This document shows positions 25,726-34,090 of a stretch of DNA of 64,000 nt, piece after piece. The stretch covers positions 2,356,001 to 2,420,000 of the forward strand of contig CAWIED010000001.1 in assembly GCA_963835085.1 (NCBI GenBank). The letters run 5' to 3'. This DNA is from JBDIAG01 sp963835085 (lineage in GTDB: Bacteria > Actinomycetota > Actinomycetes > Actinomycetales > CAWJMD01). The notes below the pieces were generated by a model. That model was not told the origin of the DNA. It worked only from the letters and a program-made list of their open reading frames with translations, and made no database searches. Within the stretch, counting starts at the first letter, position 1. Every line of letters begins with the position of its first letter. Made by a program: the position numbers and the translations under genes.

Positions 25726-26307
25726 TCAGACGTTGACGCCGAAGTCGCGGGCAATGCCCGCCAGACCATTGTTGTAACCCTGGCCTACAGCGCGGAACTT
25801 CCACTCCGCACCGTTTCGGTAGAGCTCGCCGAAGAGCATGGCGGTCTCGGTGGAGGCGTCTTCGGAGAGGTCGTAACGAGCCAGCTCGCTGCCGTTCGCC
25901 TGGTTGACGATCCGGATGAACGCGTTGCGCACCTGGCCGAAGGTCTGCTGCCTCGAGTCAGCGTCGTAGATCGAGACCGGAAAGACGATCTTGTCGATCT
26001 CCGCGGGCACCGAGGCCAGGTTGACCTTGATGGCCTCGTCGTCGCCTTCGCCCTCACCGGTGAGGTTGTCACCGGTGTGCTGGATCGAACCGTCGGGGCT
26101 CTCGAGATTGTTGAAGAACACGAAGTACTGATCGGAGACGACCCGGCCGTCGGGCCCACAGGCCAAGGCCGAGGCGTCGAGGTCGAAGTCGTTGCCGGTG
26201 GTGGTACGCACGTCCCAGCCGAGGCCGACCAGGACGGCGCTCAGGCCAGCCGAACCCGCCTCCTTGGTGAGGGAGACATTGCCGCCCTTGCTCAAGCTCA
26301 CACCCAC
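25726..26307 (-). CDS. TerD-family calcium-binding stress protein
   Basis: A 193-residue TerD protein. GTG 26307 is preferred over TTG 26319: TTGGAG lies 6-8 nt upstream, and the product VGVSLSKGGNVSLTKEAG then aligns end to end with the TerD at 39215, also 193 residues. Calcium-site features are intact: DFDLDASALACGPDGRV, FVFFNNLESPDGS and GDNLTGEGEGDDE. QQTFGQVRNAFIRI and LFGELYRNGAEWKFRAVGQG complete the fold. It faces the rightward Ter operon and ends at a hairpin (25677-25706). Likely expressed under its own stress-controlled promoter in 26308-26615. Cytoplasmic; role in tellurite, oxidative or envelope stress inferred from family. Confidence 0.95.
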   Translation of the reverse strand: MGVSLSKGGNVSLTKEAGSAGLSAVLVGLGWDVRTTTGNDFDLDASALACGPDGRVVSDQYFVFFNNLESPDGSIQHTGDNLTGEGEGDDEAIKVNLASVPAEIDKIVFPVSIYDADSRQQTFGQVRNAFIRIVNQANGSELARYDLSEDASTETAMLFGELYRNGAEWKFRAVGQGYNNGLAGIARDFGVNV

Positions 26308-26615
26308 GAGATGCTCCAAGTCTGTTGTTGGATTGGCCTTGTGACCCAGGGCAGACCCCTGTGCATCGAAGCGCCCGAAGCCGCTCCCTGACTCTATCTA
26401 CGCATGAGCCCGCCCGGGGGTTCCTTGCCCCAATCAGTCCGTCCGATTGCACGCAGCGCACTGGCGATCGCACTGATGGCTGCCTCGCTGAGCACGAGTC
26501 ACGCCGCCGCTCCCCGCGCGTGAAGCGGTGTCCACACCCGGCTGGAAGCAGCCCGTCGTGCACACCCCACAAGCCTGGCAACCCTGACAGCAGCCCTGGC
26601 GGACACGCTGTGCCC
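26308..26615. other. Divergent intergenic region terD / eccC-like
   Basis: Contains the promoters of both neighbours and a possible 39-codon secreted-peptide frame at 26404-26523. An isolated copy of the H-family loop motif, TGAGCACGAGTC at 26489-26500, is present without the flanking stem. Confidence 0.4.
26404..26523 (+). CDS. Possible small secreted peptide or signal-peptide remnant
   Basis: A 39-codon frame (ATG 26404, TGA 26521-26523). It encodes a Pro/Gly start, an Arg pair (SVRPIARS), a hydrophobic core ALAIALMAASLS and an Ala-X-Ala end SHAAAPRA, which looks like a Sec signal peptide with cleavage site. No good ribosome site precedes it (CTATCTACGC). It may be a decayed N-terminus of a secreted protein next to the EccC-like gene, or chance. 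Confidence 0.22.
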   Translation: MSPPGGSLPQSVRPIARSALAIALMAASLSTSHAAAPRA

Positions 26616-29600
26616 ATGCCGATCGAGTGCGTACGCCTCACCTTCGTATGGCCTGGATCACCGCCGCAACGGGCCGATCTGTTGCTGCGCGGGCCGGCCG
26701 GCACCACATGGGCCCAGGTGCGTCCGCTCGTGGCAAGCGCACTCGCCGCGGACGGCCTGTCGATCACTGGGCAACTGGCCACAGCCCTGCGCGAGGTGGA
26801 CGAAGCCGTCCCGCTCGGCCGACCCCCGCTGATCGACGGTGCCGTGCTGGGCACCGGCGCCCCCGAAGAGGAGATCGTGCCGGACCTCGGTCTGCTCGTA
26901 GCCGAGGTCAGACACGGCCCCGACGCCGGCCGCACCATCGCCCTGACCGCCGGCCGGCACAGCCTGGGTCGCTGCCTGGCACCGGGGGCACCCGGTGCCT
27001 CCACGCTCGCCCTGCGCGACCCCAACGTGTCCCGGGCGCAGGCCGAGATCGTGGTGGGCCCACTCGGCCTTTCGCTCGTGGAGTCGGGCTCGATCAACGG
27101 CACCCGGGTCGACGGGCAGCCCGTGCGATCCCAGGTTGGGCTGAGCCTCGGCTCCCGGATCGACGCGGGCGCCAGCCAACTCGTCATCGCCGTGGCAGGT
27201 GATGACCGTCCGTGGCCGGTGGAGTTCGTCGAACCAGAACCGCTCCTCTTGCGCCTGCCCGCAGCACCCGAGCCCCCGCCATCCCCCGTCTTTCCCTGGC
27301 TGGCCCTCGGGTTGGGGCTCGGCGTCAGCCTCCTGCTGGCCACGGTGCTGCATTCGGCGTTGTTCCTCCTGCTGGGCCTGGCATCCCCGGTGCTGGCGCT
27401 CGGTCAGGTCCTCACCGACGTGAGAGCTCGGCGCAGCAAACTGACTCGCGACCAGCAGGTCCATCGGGCCGCTAGCGCCGCGGTGCTCGAACGCGCCCAG
27501 CAGGCACTGCACCATGAGCAACTGGCACGGCAGCAGATCGGTGACGCGATCAATGTGCTCGCCGCCGCCCGCCGTCCACGATGGGCGCCGATCCCACCGG
27601 GCCGGGCCATCGTGACCCTCGGCCGGGGAACCGTGCGTTCGGGCGTCAGCCTCGACCAGGGCGCAGGACCAACCGTGCTCGATCTGCCGGAGGCACCTCT
27701 CACGGTCGATCTCCTTCGCGGATGCAGCACCATCGCGGGCCCGCGGGCGCAGCGGCTGGGGGTGGCACGCTTCGTCGTGGGTCAGCTCGTGGCCCGGCTA
27801 CCACCAGATCACCTGCAGCTCATGGTGGCCACCGACCAGGCGGACGACTGGGAGTGGACCACCTGGTTGCCGCATGCCCGTCCAGGGGGCGATCTGCAAC
27901 CCGAATGCCATGCGATGGTGGCCACCGGGCCGGGCCGGGTGGCAACGCTGATGGCGGCCCTTCGACGCTGCACCGCAGAACGCAGCACCAGGTCGGCCGC
28001 CGAAGCAGACGCGGAGCCACCCACCCAGGTGCTGCTCTGCTGGGACCTCCCCGGTCCGCCGCCCGACGTGGCCGACGAATCGCTCGGCCTACACGTGGTG
28101 CGCCTCGCCGCTTCGTGCGAGGCCGCCGATCATCCCGACCAGGCGCTGGGCACCGTCATGGAGGTCGATTCCACAGCGCGACTCCGGGTGCGCACGCCCA
28201 CCTCCCAGCACGCCGGACACGCAGACCTCGTTGCACCGTGGTGGAGCCAGAGACTCGCCCGAGCGCTGGCGGCCAGACCGGCACCGTCCGCACGACCCAC
28301 AACCTCCGAGCACCCTGCGGCCCGTCGAGGCCGGGCGCTCCTGCCGGTCGAGGTCAGACTCAGCGAGTTGCTCGACGATGGCCTCGACGCCGGCTCACTG
28401 CGCCGCGCCTGGGCCGCTCCCGCACGGCCGCGCGTGCCGGTGGGGGTCACCGAGTTCGGCACGGCGTGGCTCGATCTGGGCGGCACCGGGCCGCATCTGC
28501 TTGTGGCCGGCACCACCGGAGCAGGCAAGAGTCAGCTGTTGCGCACTCTCGTGGCCGGGCTCGCTATCCGGAATCGGCCGGACAATCTGGCTTTGCTTCT
28601 GGTGGACTACAAAGGAGGTGCCGCCTTCGGCGCCTGTACTCGGCTGCCACACACCACCGGCCTGGTCACCGACCTCGACCAGGAGCTCACAACCCGGGCG
28701 CTGCTGAGCCTGCGGGCCGAGATCACCCGCCGCGAACGGCTCCTGGCCGAGCATGGCGCAGCCGACTTTGCCGAGTATGCGCAGGTACAGACGCACTGGC
28801 AGGGCGCAGCCGGCCCAGAGCCTCCGCGGCTGGCCAGGCTCGTCGTAGTGGTCGACGAGTTCCGGGCCCTGGCCGAAGACCTGCCCGACTTCGTGACCGG
28901 CCTGGTTCGGCTCGCTGCCGTCGGCCGCTCCCTGGGCGTGCACCTGGTGCTGGCCACCCAACGCCCGGCCGGTGTGGTCAGTGCCGACATCCGGGCCAAC
29001 GTCACCACGCGAATCGCCTTGCGGGTGGCCGACCAGGTGGAATCGCGCGACGTGGTGGAGTGCCCGGACGCGGCTCGGCTGCCGGCCTCGCTGCCCGGAC
29101 GCGCCGTGATGCGGGTCGGCTCGGAACCCCCGCAGGTGATGCAGTGTGCCCGCGTCGATCTTCCGGCGGGCACTCCGCTGCCTGACGTGCGCCTGGTGCC
29201 AGCGAGACAGGTGGGTGACCCCGTGCCGGCGCTACCGCGGTCGAGTGCTGACCGCCTCGCGGTACGGCCACTGAGTGAGCTCGATCAGCTGGTGCTCACG
29301 GCGCGCACCGTCTGCACAGCCGATGGGATCGCCGCTGCCCCCGCCGTCTGGTGGCCGCCCCTGCCCGAGGTGCTCCCGGCCGACGCCCTCCCGCCGGGGC
29401 AGGCGATGTCAGGCCTGGCTCTCGGCCTGCTCGACGACCCGGCCGGACAATGGCAGGGACCGATCGCCTGGCTACCCGAACGCGACGGCGCCCTGGCCGT
29501 GATCGGCTCGCCGGGCAGCGGACGGACCACGACCCTGCGTCGGCTCGTGCGCGCGGCGGCTCAGGTCGGCCCGGTGTGGGTGGTGGACGGTGCAGGCACG

Positions 29601-30728
29601 TTGCGCGCGGAGGCCGATCGACCCGGTGTGATCGGGGTGGCGAACCTGGCCGATCTCGAACACGCCGGACGCCTGCTCGCGTCCGCAGCGCAGCACCGTC
29701 CTGGTCTGCTCGTGGTGCACGCCTGGGAGGCCGTCATGCGGCACTGGCAACTGGAAGCTCCCGCGCTCTACGACGACCTGCTGACAGTAGCCAGCGGTGG
29801 GCACGTACAGCTTGTCGTCAGTGGTGGACGAGGGGTGCTGAGCGGCGCGCTGGGGGCGATGTGCACGTCTCGGCTCGTGATGCGGCTGGCCGACCGCGCC
29901 GATTGCGGGCTGCTCGGTCTCTCCCGCGCCGAACTCCCGAGCCGTTGGCCCGCTGGACGCGGCCTGCTCACCCGACCGGGCGTCGAAGGGGTACGGCAGG
30001 TGCAGGTGGCACTGCCCGGCAGCACCGCCGCGGCAGATCCGAACACCCTGCCGACGGCGGGGCGCCGAGTCGTCCCGCTCCCCTACCGGGTCTGCTCGGC
30101 CGAGTGCCCGGCAGCTTCGACAACTGCGGCCGAAGTGCTTCTCGGGCGTGCCGATCAGGGTTGGGCTGCTTGGGACACAGCACGGTTCAGCACTTTGCTG
30201 ATCGCCGGTCGGGCAGGCTCGGGGCGCTCATCGGCGCTGAGTCACCTCGCCCGCTCGGCCGCCGCCCACAGCTGGTCGGTGTGCACCGGTACCGAACCTT
30301 TCACCCTGCACGCGTCGGACACCCTGCTTGTCCTGGTCGACTCCGACGACAGCCAGGAACACAGCGACCGCGCCCTCACCCTGCTCGAGAGCGCTCCTCG
30401 AGGCGTGCGTGTGCTGGTCGCCGTGGCGTCGGAGCTGCCCGAGCCGGCGGCGTTCGGAGTCGTCGCCCACCCGTTGCTGGCCAGGGTGGCTGCTGCCGGT
30501 CATGGCATCGTGCTCAACCCGGTCTCGGGTCGCGACGGTGAGCTGCTGGGCGTTCGGGTACCGGTGCTGGGTGCGCCAAGGCCAGGCAGGGGGGTGCTGA
30601 CGGCGGGCACAGCGCTGACTCCCGTACAACTCCTCAGCTACGACGGTGACTCCATTGAGTCGAAGATTCGGATCGAACCGTGCGGCGCGCAGAGAGCGGG
30701 CAGGAAGACCGGGAATGTCGACACGTAA
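26616..30728 (+). CDS. FHA-domain FtsK/EccC-like type VII secretion ATPase, orphan
   Basis: A ~1370-residue protein. Residues 1-80 form a ubiquitin-like start, and an FHA domain lies at ~105-170 (SLGRC, DPNVSRAQAEIVV, ESGSINGTRVDG). Two membrane helices (~225-270) are followed by EccC-type motor domains. Motor 1 has an intact Walker A, GTTGAGKSQ at ~631, and Walker B VVVVDEFRAL. Motors 2 (GSPGSGRTT, ~963) and 3 (GRAGSGRSS, ~1196) have Arg in place of the Walker Lys. FHA plus EccC matches EssC/EccC-like translocation motors of type VII secretion. No WXG100, EccB, EccD or mycosin gene is in the window. ATG 26616 is used; GTG 26610 is possible. Confidence 0.87.
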   Translation: MPIECVRLTFVWPGSPPQRADLLLRGPAGTTWAQVRPLVASALAADGLSITGQLATALREVDEAVPLGRPPLIDGAVLGTGAPEEEIVPDLGLLVAEVRHGPDAGRTIALTAGRHSLGRCLAPGAPGASTLALRDPNVSRAQAEIVVGPLGLSLVESGSINGTRVDGQPVRSQVGLSLGSRIDAGASQLVIAVAGDDRPWPVEFVEPEPLLLRLPAAPEPPPSPVFPWLALGLGLGVSLLLATVLHSALFLLLGLASPVLALGQVLTDVRARRSKLTRDQQVHRAASAAVLERAQQALHHEQLARQQIGDAINVLAAARRPRWAPIPPGRAIVTLGRGTVRSGVSLDQGAGPTVLDLPEAPLTVDLLRGCSTIAGPRAQRLGVARFVVGQLVARLPPDHLQLMVATDQADDWEWTTWLPHARPGGDLQPECHAMVATGPGRVATLMAALRRCTAERSTRSAAEADAEPPTQVLLCWDLPGPPPDVADESLGLHVVRLAASCEAADHPDQALGTVMEVDSTARLRVRTPTSQHAGHADLVAPWWSQRLARALAARPAPSARPTTSEHPAARRGRALLPVEVRLSELLDDGLDAGSLRRAWAAPARPRVPVGVTEFGTAWLDLGGTGPHLLVAGTTGAGKSQLLRTLVAGLAIRNRPDNLALLLVDYKGGAAFGACTRLPHTTGLVTDLDQELTTRALLSLRAEITRRERLLAEHGAADFAEYAQVQTHWQGAAGPEPPRLARLVVVVDEFRALAEDLPDFVTGLVRLAAVGRSLGVHLVLATQRPAGVVSADIRANVTTRIALRVADQVESRDVVECPDAARLPASLPGRAVMRVGSEPPQVMQCARVDLPAGTPLPDVRLVPARQVGDPVPALPRSSADRLAVRPLSELDQLVLTARTVCTADGIAAAPAVWWPPLPEVLPADALPPGQAMSGLALGLLDDPAGQWQGPIAWLPERDGALAVIGSPGSGRTTTLRRLVRAAAQVGPVWVVDGAGTLRAEADRPGVIGVANLADLEHAGRLLASAAQHRPGLLVVHAWEAVMRHWQLEAPALYDDLLTVASGGHVQLVVSGGRGVLSGALGAMCTSRLVMRLADRADCGLLGLSRAELPSRWPAGRGLLTRPGVEGVRQVQVALPGSTAAADPNTLPTAGRRVVPLPYRVCSAECPAASTTAAEVLLGRADQGWAAWDTARFSTLLIAGRAGSGRSSALSHLARSAAAHSWSVCTGTEPFTLHASDTLLVLVDSDDSQEHSDRALTLLESAPRGVRVLVAVASELPEPAAFGVVAHPLLARVAAAGHGIVLNPVSGRDGELLGVRVPVLGAPRPGRGVLTAGTALTPVQLLSYDGDSIESKIRIEPCGAQRAGRKTGNVDT

Positions 30729-30929
30729 GTGCGGCCGGTCGAGGGGATACCCGCGCCAATGCGGCGAGCTATTCACCGAGCGAAATACTGACGGGCGCAC
30801 CATGGACACACCGTCCGTGCCGCAAGGTCCCGCCCGAATCCTCCACTCAGCCCTTCCAGCGGAGCTTCTGCCAACGCTGTAGGGCCACAAGGTCCCGGCG
30901 CGAACGTCCCTTACCTATTGACCGGACGG

Positions 30930-31343
30930 TTATTCGTTGAATTGGTGAGGCGCCGGCAGATTCCGCGACTGCCACAGGAGTGCGAGCCCCGTCACAACGG
31001 CCAGCCCCGCAAGGGTCAAACCCAACAACGCCTGCCCGGCCGCCAGCAGCGGCCACACGAGGGTGACCAATACGAACAGCTGCACCGTGATGGCGGGTGC
31101 AGTGGCCCAGCGCCGACGTCTGGCAACTCCTACGATCAGCAGGGCGAGCAACGCGGCGATCATCACAATGAACAACGTGACTCCCAGACCGGCCCGGAGT
31201 TGTTGCACCTGACCCCGCAGCTCGCTCATGATGCCGGCCACCGACAAACCCACCAGCACGAAGAACTCGATTACCAGCCCACACAGCGCGACTGCCCTCG
31301 AACGCCGGATTTGTGCTGATTCCGGTAGCGGGCTGGCGTGCAT
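30930..31343 (-). CDS. Small four-helix membrane protein, unknown function
   Basis: A 137-residue protein. After a short polar start (MHASPLPESAQIRRSR) there are four hydrophobic segments: AVALCGLVIEFFVLVGLSVAG, LGVTLFIVMIAALLALLIVGV, ITVQLFVLVTLVWPLLAAG and LLGLTLAGLAVVTGLALLW. RRRRW between helices 2 and 3 implies a cytoplasmic loop. No catalytic motif is visible. The size and helix pattern are typical of actinobacterial hypothetical membrane proteins. It is convergent with the EccC-like gene and divergent from whiB1. I do not recognise a named family. Confidence 0.65.
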   Translation of the reverse strand: MHASPLPESAQIRRSRAVALCGLVIEFFVLVGLSVAGIMSELRGQVQQLRAGLGVTLFIVMIAALLALLIVGVARRRRWATAPAITVQLFVLVTLVWPLLAAGQALLGLTLAGLAVVTGLALLWQSRNLPAPHQFNE

Positions 31344-31764
31344 GGTGGCAGGCTATCGCGCAGGGCACCATCACCTCGGGGGCGTCGACCGTAGCCCGAT
31401 GGGCTGCCATCGGGAACATCTCCTGGACTTGCCGCGTTGAGTCAGCGCGGGTCCGATATCGGCCGCCTATCTTCTACGGATAGGCGTGGATTGACCGTAG
31501 GGGCAATCCACCCAGATCGGGCCACACCATGTTGGCAGCGTTGCCAACGGAATTCGCGGCCTTTCCCCTGCACCACCATAGGATCATCACAAATTTGGCC
31601 GTGTGACCTACGACATACGTAGAAGTAAGGCATTTTGTGTGCGTGAACCCTTGCGGCTCCAGCGGCACCCATGTGACGCTATAGAACTGCGACGGGACAC
31701 GTCCGATTCGCTGGTGCCGGAAGCACCCCACACGGCCCGCAATACCATAAGGAGAGCGAAGACC
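31344..31764 (+). promoter_or_regulatory. Upstream region of whiB1
   Basis: No gene is supported in this 421-bp stretch. GTTGGCA at 31531-31537 and TGCCAAC at 31542-31548 form a perfect palindrome around GCGT, an operator-like site ~220 bp upstream of the WhiB start. ATCACA ... TGTGAC at about 31586-31605 is a second, weaker inverted pair. AAGGAG at 31749-31754 is the ribosome site. Long leader regions are usual for whiB genes. Confidence 0.45.
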
Positions 31765-32013
31765 ATGGACTGGCGCCACCGCGCTGCATGTCTCGACGAA
31801 GACCCCGAACTTTTCTTCCCGATCGGCAACACGGGCCCAGCGCTCCTGCAGATCGAAGAGGCAAAGGCCGTCTGTCGACGTTGTGAAGTTGTCGACACCT
31901 GCCTCAAGTGGGCTCTTGAGAACGGCCAGGATGCCGGCGTCTGGGGCGGCCTCTCGGAAGACGAGCGGCGCGCCTTGAAGCGCCGCACCGCCCGCGCACG
32001 CCGCGCGAGCTGA
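31765..32013 (+). CDS. whiB1: WhiB-family iron-sulfur transcription regulator (WhiB1 type)
   Basis: An 82-residue protein with a strong AAGGAG site 11 nt upstream of ATG 31765. The four cluster-binding cysteines are C9 (AACLDEDPE), C37, C40 (VCRRC) and C46, the exact spacing of mycobacterial WhiB1. The GVWGG turn (58-62) contacts the sigma factor, and the basic tail KRRTARARRAS binds DNA. WhiB1 carries a nitric-oxide-sensitive [4Fe-4S] cluster and is usually essential. It faces a PdtaS-type kinase, the same neighbour as in mycobacteria (whiB1/pdtaS), which supports orthology. A strong terminator follows. Confidence 0.95.
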   Translation: MDWRHRAACLDEDPELFFPIGNTGPALLQIEEAKAVCRRCEVVDTCLKWALENGQDAGVWGGLSEDERRALKRRTARARRAS

Positions 32014-32049
32014 CCTCAGGCTCGCCTCCGCGAATCGGGCAACTCACGA

Positions 32050-32076
32050 AGACGCCGCCCCCGGGGCGGCGTCTTT
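32050..32076 (+). terminator. Rho-independent terminator of whiB1
   Basis: AGACGCCGCCCC and GGGGCGGCGTCT pair with almost no loop and are followed by TTTTC. This is the clearest intrinsic terminator in the window, 40 bp after the whiB1 stop. Confidence 0.9.
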
Positions 32077-32195
32077 TCGTGTGCCCAGCTGCTCCCGCGG
32101 AGCGTGAGCCCAGCTCACTGCCCACTCAATCGCAGGTGCACCTGCCCAAATCCAGTGCCGTCCATCCCGGGCCCCCTTAGAGTCGACGTTTCCGC

Positions 32196-33653
32196 TCAGT
32201 GCGTTGGCACGTCGAAGGTGACCTCGACGCTGGTGCCACCGCCATCGGGTGACGTCCACGCGATCTGGCCACCCAGCTCACCGGTCACGAGCGCCTGCAC
32301 GATCTGCGTGCCCAGGCCGCCTGAACCCGGCGCGAAGCGCTCAGGCAGGCCGGGGCCGTTGTCGCGCACCGTGACGTTGAGTCGACGTCCGGAGCGCGCC
32401 ACAGCCACATGCACCGTGGGCGCGCGGGTGGGTGAGCCGGCATGCTCGATGGCGTTGGCCACGAGTTCCATCACCACCAGCGCCAACGCATTCGCCTCTT
32501 TCGCCGGGATGGCTCCCCCACTGCCCGAGCGGACGATCTCCACGTCGCCGTCGCCTGACCATGCCAACGGCCGCACCAGATTGAGCACCTTGGTGAGCAG
32601 AGTGTCGAGGTCGAGCGATTCGGCCAACCCCACCGAGAGCGTCTCGTGTACGAGCGCGATGGTGGCAACCCGTCGCATGGCCTCCTCCAACGCGAGCCGC
32701 GCCTTCTTCGATTCCATCCGTCGCGCCTGCATGCGTAGCAGCGCCGAGACCGTCTGCAGGTTGTTCTTGACTCGGTGATGAATCTCCCGAATCGTCGCCT
32801 CCTTGGTCATCAGCTCGCGCTCGCCCCGGTGCACCTCGGTGACGTCACGACACAACACCACGGCTGCCTCGCGCACCCCGCTCACCATCAGCGGAATGGC
32901 GCGCAGCGACACCGCGACGTCACGACGGGAGAGCACCTGGGCGCGCATGGCCGCGCGACCCGTCACCACCAGGGGTAGGGCCTCGTCGACGAGGCCCGGA
33001 GTCTCCACCAGGTCGGTGACGATGCCCGCCAACAACTCACCCACCATGCCGCCGATATAGCCGAGCCGGTGAAAGCACGACAACGCGTTGGGGCTCGCGA
33101 AGGTCACGATCCCGTCGGCGTCGAGGCGGATCAGCCCGTCACCTACTCGGGGGGCACCGCGACGGCCGCCGGTAGGCGCCGACGCGTCGGGATAGGCACC
33201 TTGGCGCAGCATGATGGTCAGGTCGTCGGCGGTCGTCAGGTAGGCGCGCTCAAGGGGTGACAGCTTGAGCACCCCCTGGCGGTGCCGCAGCGTCAGCACC
33301 GCGATCACCTTGCCCGAGCGCACCACGGGTTCGGCGTCGACCGGCGGCCGCAACGCCATCACCTCGGGTGGCGACGCACTCGGCCAGCCGGCCATCGCCG
33401 ACACCAGTTCCGGCCGGTCTGCCGCGGCGTGCACCGCACCCACCGGGTCGGTGACGTATCCGGTGGCTGCGGTGGCAGGGCGGCACAGCGCGACGACGAC
33501 GAAGTCCCCCTCCCGAGTGGGCGCCCACAACAGCAGGTCGGTGTAGGCCACGTCGGCTAGCGTCTGCCAGTCGGCTACGAGCCGGTGCAGCCAGGCGGCA
33601 TCGACCGGGGAGTAGTCGCAATGCTCGGCCAGCAGATCAGCGAGGGTGGACAC
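32196..33653 (-). CDS. pdtaS: PdtaS-type sensor histidine kinase
   Basis: A 485-residue soluble kinase starting at GTG 33653. Residues ~1-150 form a GAF-like N-terminal domain (ADLLAEHCDYSPVDAAWLHRLVADWQ cluster, TDLLLWAPTREGDFVVVA). Residues ~165-270 are PAS-like (GLIRLDADGIVTFASPNALSCFHRLGY). The HisKA_2 H-box is REIHHRVKNNLQTVSALLRMQ with the His near 289, followed by an HATPase_c with ELVANAIEHA and DNGPGLPE. PdtaS works with the RNA-binding antiterminator PdtaR in actinobacteria; PdtaR is not in this window. Convergent with whiB1, as in mycobacteria. No membrane segments, so it senses a cytoplasmic cue. Confidence 0.93.
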   Translation of the reverse strand: MSTLADLLAEHCDYSPVDAAWLHRLVADWQTLADVAYTDLLLWAPTREGDFVVVALCRPATAATGYVTDPVGAVHAAADRPELVSAMAGWPSASPPEVMALRPPVDAEPVVRSGKVIAVLTLRHRQGVLKLSPLERAYLTTADDLTIMLRQGAYPDASAPTGGRRGAPRVGDGLIRLDADGIVTFASPNALSCFHRLGYIGGMVGELLAGIVTDLVETPGLVDEALPLVVTGRAAMRAQVLSRRDVAVSLRAIPLMVSGVREAAVVLCRDVTEVHRGERELMTKEATIREIHHRVKNNLQTVSALLRMQARRMESKKARLALEEAMRRVATIALVHETLSVGLAESLDLDTLLTKVLNLVRPLAWSGDGDVEIVRSGSGGAIPAKEANALALVVMELVANAIEHAGSPTRAPTVHVAVARSGRRLNVTVRDNGPGLPERFAPGSGGLGTQIVQALVTGELGGQIAWTSPDGGGTSVEVTFDVPTH

Positions 33654-33719
33654 ACGCTACAGGTTATGGCGCGCCGAACCTGGACGCTGCCCGTGTCACC
33701 CTTGGGCACCCCGCTCGAA

Positions 33720-34015
33720 CCAATGCCGTTCGGTGAAGTCGGGGGTTGGTGTCAATCCGGTGCCAACCGCGGCGCATGCACCGCGAACGGCACCACCCAG
33801 CGACTCGGGACCGTGATGCGTCGAGACCGGCTTCTGAAGGGCTGTGAAGGTGCCGGTTTCTGACGCTACGACGATGCCCCGCCGGACGGGGCATGGTCGT
33901 AGCGCAGGAAAGCCCGCGGCCCGCGAGTGTCAAAACCTCCCGTTACGGAAGACCCGGGCAGGCGGCTCCCATCACCGGACTGCGTCCGCCTGTCGCGTCG
34001 GCCCTGCCCTCCACC
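33720..34015 (-). repeat. R-family MITE-like element, copy 2 (inverted)
   Basis: Reverse-complement copy of the element at 63100-63646. It starts with CCAATGCCGTTCGG at 33720-33733, contains P palindrome 33759-33794, the hairpin 33864-33904 (CGCTACGACGATGCCCCG and CGGGGCATGGTCGTAGCG, one mismatch), and a block reading TCTTCCGTAACGGGAGGTTT on the minus strand that is identical to copy 3. The far end merges into the 3' flank of the NAD-GDH gene, so the second terminal repeat is not visible. Confidence 0.7.
33759..33794. repeat. P-family palindrome inside R copy 2
   Basis: GGTGCCAACCGCGG-CGCATGCA-CCGCGAACGGCACC, 36 bp. Its complement matches the 63379-63414 copy at nearly all positions, with differences mostly in the central 8 bp. 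Confidence 0.7.
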
Positions 34016-34090
34016 CTGGGCTGCCGCGCACCGCTGAGCCGGCCATCTGTTGCCGACCCGCCCGGGCGCCGGGGGCGGACTGCCCCGTCC

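Noticed and set aside
26489..26500. Fourth H element around TGAGCACGAGTC
   Set aside because: The flanking 40 nt on either side do not form a stem, so only the loop motif matches.
31474..31779. Minus-strand 101-codon frame upstream of whiB1
   Set aside because: No ribosome site, mixed composition, and it overlaps the whiB1 leader; treated as non-coding.
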